Source: Cunninghamia lanceolata
Taxonomy: Eukaryota; Streptophyta; Pinopsida; Cupressales; Cupressaceae
Length of the DNA: 64,000 nucleotides
Reading direction: 5' to 3'
NCBI GenBank assembly: GCA_027924645.1
Contig: BSBN01000809.1
Span: 44,174,001 to 44,238,000 of the forward strand
Shown: one piece after another, positions 59,930 through 64,000 of the stretch
How the letters are laid out: each line of letters begins with the position of its first letter
How positions within the stretch are numbered: position 1 is the first letter of the stretch
Notes under the pieces: generated by a model
What the model saw: the letters and a program-made list of their open reading frames with translations, nothing else
Databases searched by the model: none
Told to the model about the DNA's origin: nothing
Made by a program: the position numbers and the translations under genes

Positions 59930-60041
59930 ACAAATTTCACTTCACCAGTTGGGAGATTTGTTCGGAGTCGCCACCTACAACTAGGAATTATTTTTCAATA
60001 GGGTTCTTACATAAAGCATTCCCCAAGAGAGTCATGAAATT

Positions 60042-62745
60042 TGTTAGTGTTTATTCTAACTAGATGCTTCTTCCCAGTTATCCCTACAAGGTAGCCATCA
60101 TTGATCAACAGGATTCCCGGGCCAGGGGCCAATAGTACAGGAGATAGAGTCTATAAATATCTCCTCTTCTTCTTTAGGCTCTGCAAAACCAAGGGGGGTA
60201 TTCCCTATTCAACATCTATAAAATGCATCTATGAATTAGCTGGGATGTTGACACAAAGTAGATAAATCCTCTCTTATGCAGACCAAAACTGTGAGATAAG
60301 TGCAAAGGGGCTAGCTTTGGGCCTATGTTCAGTTGTGAGATAGAGGATTTCAGTCCTAAAACTACTTCTAATGTCCTAAAGGTTTCTATTTGAAGTTTGA
60401 GTTTATTTTTGTATCTAGATGCAAGACTGGGACCTTGGGTGTAACCTCAATACAAGACTAGACTTGTGCTTATTCAGGGCTCGGAGTCAATATATATATA
60501 TATATGTGAATGTTTACCATAGACTTAAAACAATAATCAAATTTCAAGGGGGTTTTTGTAATGTCTGCCTTACAGAAACTACCCAAGACTAAGTATTCAG
60601 TTATTTCTACTTACAAACATCCTCACTGCAATATATTCTTCCAAACACTTAAACCAAAACATTTAATCTACTCATTGAGCAGAAGTAAAAGATCAAGCAT
60701 TCAACATAGAAAACCCATGTCCTAGAAACTCAAACACCCCTTAGCTATTTAGATTCAGAAGAAGAACACATTCAACTTGGAGATAAATAACAAAATACAT
60801 GCAATGAAGCATTACTCATTTAAATCAACATGAAACTGATGAATTCTATGCATAATACATTCAACATACAACTCATAAATTCACAAGGCACAAAATAGAG
60901 CCACCGACGAAGTTGTATCTTATCACAACACCAAAATTTGTCCATTTTTCAACAACCACAAATGAGTAACACAGTCTGCCTTTTATAGCAAGGTTGTGCC
61001 CTCAGTAATTAATTACAAGGCAAATTTCAAAAAATCTGCTAGATACAATGCACCACAAAAATGGCACCCAAATCATCAATGCAGTAGGCAGAAGGAGAGG
61101 CGAGGAGTAGTTGGACTCGAGCCCTGTGCCGCCGTTTAGGGATTTTTCTCTTAAAACTGGTAGGTGGCACGTCCATCATCAACCCATGCCTCTGTAATTC
61201 TACAATCAATGGTTGACCTACCGGTGTCCTACGGGAATGCAGCAAACTGCGTGCTCTAGAAGCTTTCCTGCCAAGAACGCCACTACAGTCATGAAGAAAA
61301 CCCTATATTCAAACATAGATGTCGATCTTTCTCTGCATTTCCCAAATCTACACCTCAAATCAAACAAGCAAGTCACAGGCCAAGGAGAATGTGCCACGTA
61401 GATGCTTCCTTGCCATTGCTGGCTTTTCCACAGCTAACATTTTACCTTTTCCGCCCACTTTGCCATTCTTGCCATTGTATACGTGAAAGCATATACAAAT
61501 CATCCCACCTACATCGTGGACCTCAAATATTATGAAGCACATTTGACATCACCGTCGAGTCCAGCTTATATCTCACCCTTTTGCATATCACAATGTATAT
61601 TTCAACCATATGAACATTTTAATATACAAGCCGCGGACCACAAATTTTACAAAACATTCTGAAATGTAAGTGAGTTCTGCCTTGTATCTCTCTCTTGTAT
61701 CTCCATCTTGTATGTCACACATACAAAAGCAAATATACAAGTCATGGATTTCAAAATCCATCTACTGCAACATACTATCCTTCCACGTCTGGGCTTTGTA
61801 CATTTTTTCCTTGTATAATTTCTTTGTACATTGCATATACAAATGCGATATACAATCACGCGGGCCCACCATTTGCATATATCACCTTGTACATTGTTGC
61901 CGATGCATCTATCCAATATACATTCTGCTTTGTATGCCAAACATATACAAACTCTTTTGTATGTCTGCGGGCCCCACCTCTCGTATCTCTTTCCTTTGCA
62001 TGTGCATTGGCCATCGAGGAAACTGTTGCATGGATCGCCGATGTAGATTGTTTTGCTGATGAAGCTTGCCACTATAGTGAATGCATGTTGGCCCTTTGCA
62101 TATTTGTAATGTACATTTCCAATGTATGTCAGACATACATTCACCCTTGTATCTACCCAATGTACATTCTGTTTTGCATATTTTCCTTGCATGCTGCCAA
62201 TGTATCTTTTGCTTGCATGTTTCCATTTGTATCTAGCCATTGCATGTCCAAACATACAACACAAATATACATGCAAACCCTCACATACAAGCAGGGAATA
62301 TTCCCAAAATTTGCAATGGATTCATCAATGCATATACAAACCTGATATGCATTTAAAATGCATACAATCACATTTTTTCACCTTTTGAACGCTGATTGAC
62401 ATTTTTTGGCTCGCCAATGTACATTTGGACTTGTACATACAAAGACACGTACATTCGACAGATTTCAGTACTACATAGAGTGATTTTTAAACTTAGCATC
62501 TTTTCTTAAACACGACAGGATAAAGCGATAAAGCAATGCATAGGGGCCAGTCAACAAATGAGTGCAAAGGCATGAAAATGTAACTTAAGCAACCAGGAAC
62601 CTGCTGCAGGAGGTCAACAACAAAACATAAGATAAAACATAGAAGGCCGAAGGGAAATAAAACCTAAGGTATCAAGGGTTTGGAAGAACACAAATATAAG
62701 CTTGCAGACCCAACTCAAAACCCTAACCCTAGGTGGGCACCACTA
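60042..62745 (-). repeat. Gypsy D 5' LTR (transcribed leftward)
   Basis: Collinear with 50626-53322. Its right end 'cactа'-type terminus (cacta) is followed by 'gaagg'. Left of 60042, minus-strand sequence 'aggtggcgactccgaacaa' (about 59960-59980) is the kind of leader seen in Tat-like elements; a primer binding site could not be fixed. Confidence 0.9.
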
Positions 62746-62750
62746 GAAGG

Positions 62751-62809
62751 TTTCTTAGGTTTTGCAAGTGTTCACTAGGTCCTGTGAGATTGGTTTCACA
62801 AGTTCTACA
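62751..62809 (+). repeat. B 3' LTR, right piece
   Basis: 'tttcttaggttttgcaagtg' to 'gttctaca', matching the end of the 5' LTR (41027-41085). It is followed by 'aaacc' and LTR C. Confidence 0.9.
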
Positions 62810-63865
62810 AAACCCAAAGAGGGAAAAATGATGGTGAGTGTTAGCTCACAATATATTAATATAGCACAATACTGGATTACAATAAGGCTCACTACCTAAA
62901 GAAATGCTCACTGTAAGAAAGGCTCACTGCCTAGAGAAAGAAAGAAGGAAGAATGGCTCACTACCAAGTTGAACTACTCAAATTGCATCTACACATGCAT
63001 GGTTGCAGCTCCAATGAAGCACATAAATATTGTCTCAAAACTCTTCATCTCTAACTACTCTGTTTCATTGCTATGCTTTTACATAGGAATAAGATCTCTC
63101 TTCTTCTACTTTTTATTGTTTCCACAAAATTGCCTTCATCTGTATGTCGCACATATATGTGTATCACATTTGCATCACACCACACAAACACTGAATTCGA
63201 TCCCTTATATATATCCACAACACTTGATTCTTCATATTAGGTTGGCCTTAATAAAGTGAAGCATGCACTCATATCTTAAGTAGCTTGTCGGCCAAATTCA
63301 TTTACCAAAACCCCCAGCAGACTCAAACAACACTTGAATTGTAATCACATATGTTGGCCTCAACTATTGAACAACTTAGGATTAAGTTCTAAACAATAGA
63401 ACTTACCGCATACAATTCAAACTTATCATGTCAGCCTCTAACTCAGACTGCCACTGATTTAGTTCATCTGTCAGACTACATCTTTTACTGCGAACCACAA
63501 GACTTGCTCAAAATTATGTCAAAGACTCCTCAAGCATCACAAATCATACCTTCAGAACCATAAAGCACAATATCCTTTAGCGGAAAAATGCAGACCATTA
63601 GAACTCAGACTCTGTCATAGTCAAACTCTGTCAAACAGTGTAGCAAAACTCAACATCTTGTAACTATCTTTCTGGTGGAGTTCATAACCTACAACTCTGG
63701 ATTTAGACACTTCATACAAGTGTTTACAACACCTCAAAACCACATACAAAGATATGCAACACTGGAGAAATGTGGACCAAAACAACTAAGTGTACTACTT
63801 TGAATATCATTGTATTCTGTTCTACCGGACTTAGGCCATTTGAAGATATACTTCGGGAACTTATT
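62810..63865 (-). mobile_element. LTR 'C', right part
   Basis: It resumes with 'aaacccaaagagggaaaaat', then repeated 'ggctcactgcctagagaaag'-type phrases that also occur in Copia A LTRs ('ggctcactgcctgagctcac'), and 'gatcccttatatatatcc' near 63200. I could not fix the right end. The remaining E1 LTR bases and any 'cttag' duplication were not found before the window ends. Confidence 0.55.
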
Positions 63866-64000
63866 TGTAGACACTAAAATTTGTCCATGTCTCGACACAA
63901 CACCTAGTTGACATGACCTTGTAATGTTTTTCCCTACATCCTAGTTCATCCCACTCTTATTTTATATAATACAATGATTCAATTCAATCCATTCCTGACT
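63866..64000. other. Window end, possible start of another LTR
   Basis: TGTAGACACTAAAATTTGTC at 63866 resembles the beginning of some plant Gypsy LTRs. Too little sequence remains to decide. Confidence 0.2.

Larger units (their letters stand above)
50626..62745 (-). mobile_element. D: Gypsy retrotransposon with archaeal-type RNase H (12.1 kb, minus strand)
   Basis: LTRs of about 2.7 kb (50626-53322 and 60042-62745) flank gag, protease, an archaeal-type RNase H, RT, RNase H and integrase, read right to left. Integrase after RT makes it Gypsy; the extra RNase H suggests the Tat group. The target duplication is 'gaagg' on both sides, within the B 3' LTR. The LTRs differ by about 19 sites in the first ~330 bp (about 6%, hand count). 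Gag and pol contain many stops, but the integrase ORF is open over 410 codons. Confidence 0.93.
40522..62809 (+). mobile_element. B: small non-autonomous LTR element hosting Copia A and Gypsy D
   Basis: Its own parts are a doubled 5' LTR (40522-41085), PBS 41086-41097, a non-coding interior in two pieces (41086-43236 and 50265-50402) and a 3' LTR in two pieces (50403-50625 and 62751-62809). Without the guests it is roughly 3.1 kb. The interior has no retrotransposon ORF, so it is a TRIM/LARD-type element. Its flanks are 'aaaca' (40517-40521) and 'aaacc' (62810-62814), a likely 5-bp target duplication with one change, sitting inside LTR C. Confidence 0.8.

Noticed and set aside
1..64000. CRISPR array, tRNA, rRNA or organelle genes
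   Set aside because: No regularly spaced identical repeats with unique spacers, no cloverleaf-like gene and no rRNA or organelle coding segment was seen on either strand.

Overview
The window looks like nuclear DNA of a land plant with a large, retrotransposon-rich genome. A gymnosperm is my best guess, but the sequence alone does not settle this. It is AT-rich and has plant-type introns. It carries a NAC transcription factor relic, a plant-type Helitron with an RPA gene, Copia-like elements primed by initiator-Met tRNA (TGGTATCAGAG sites) and a Gypsy element with an archaeal-type RNase H. I see no intact ordinary host gene; nearly all of the window is mobile DNA in layers.

Left part (1-16129). 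A decayed autonomous-type Helitron occupies about 1.28-7.98 kb: an RPA70-like gene followed by a Rep/helicase gene, both interrupted by stops and frameshifts. Just downstream on the opposite strand are exons 2 and 3 of a NAC (NAM/CUC-like) gene with introns kept but several stops. From 9.2 to 16.1 kb is AT-rich non-coding DNA with two local duplications and one possible SINE.

Middle part (16130-40350). E1 is an LTR element with 1.93-kb LTRs, a Gag with zinc knuckles and an unrecognised second ORF, but no pol. Its gag is split by the most interesting object here, 'T' (18751-35177). T is a roughly 16.4-kb DNA transposon with about 28-bp terminal inverted repeats, a 4-bp A-rich target duplication and arrays of the palindrome AAACGGGATCCCGTTT near both ends. 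It has a three-exon open gene for an approximately 1,102-aa DDE-like transposase that I cannot assign to a superfamily. It also has a convergent eight-exon gene (about 535 aa) whose last seven exons are all short and phase 0. T has itself collected fragments of a LINE and a Gypsy element.

Right part (40351-64000). This is a four-level nest. LTR 'C' abuts the end of the E1 3' LTR. It is split by 'B', a small non-autonomous LTR element (40522-62809). B's interior holds a full Copia element 'A' (43237-50264, minus strand, TSD gtttt). B's 3' LTR holds a 12.1-kb Gypsy element 'D' (50626-62745, minus strand, TSD gaagg) with order gag-PR-aRNH-RT-RNH-INT. Hand-counted LTR divergence over the first ~330-350 bp is about 9-10% for E1, 6% for D and 5% for A. 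These values do not conflict with the nesting, though none of the three elements lies inside another.

In T, the transposase and the second gene may form a two-gene transposition system acting on the terminal inverted repeats and palindrome arrays. The Helitron, Copia A, Gypsy D and E1 all show coding decay, much of it TAG codons at former Gln or Trp positions.
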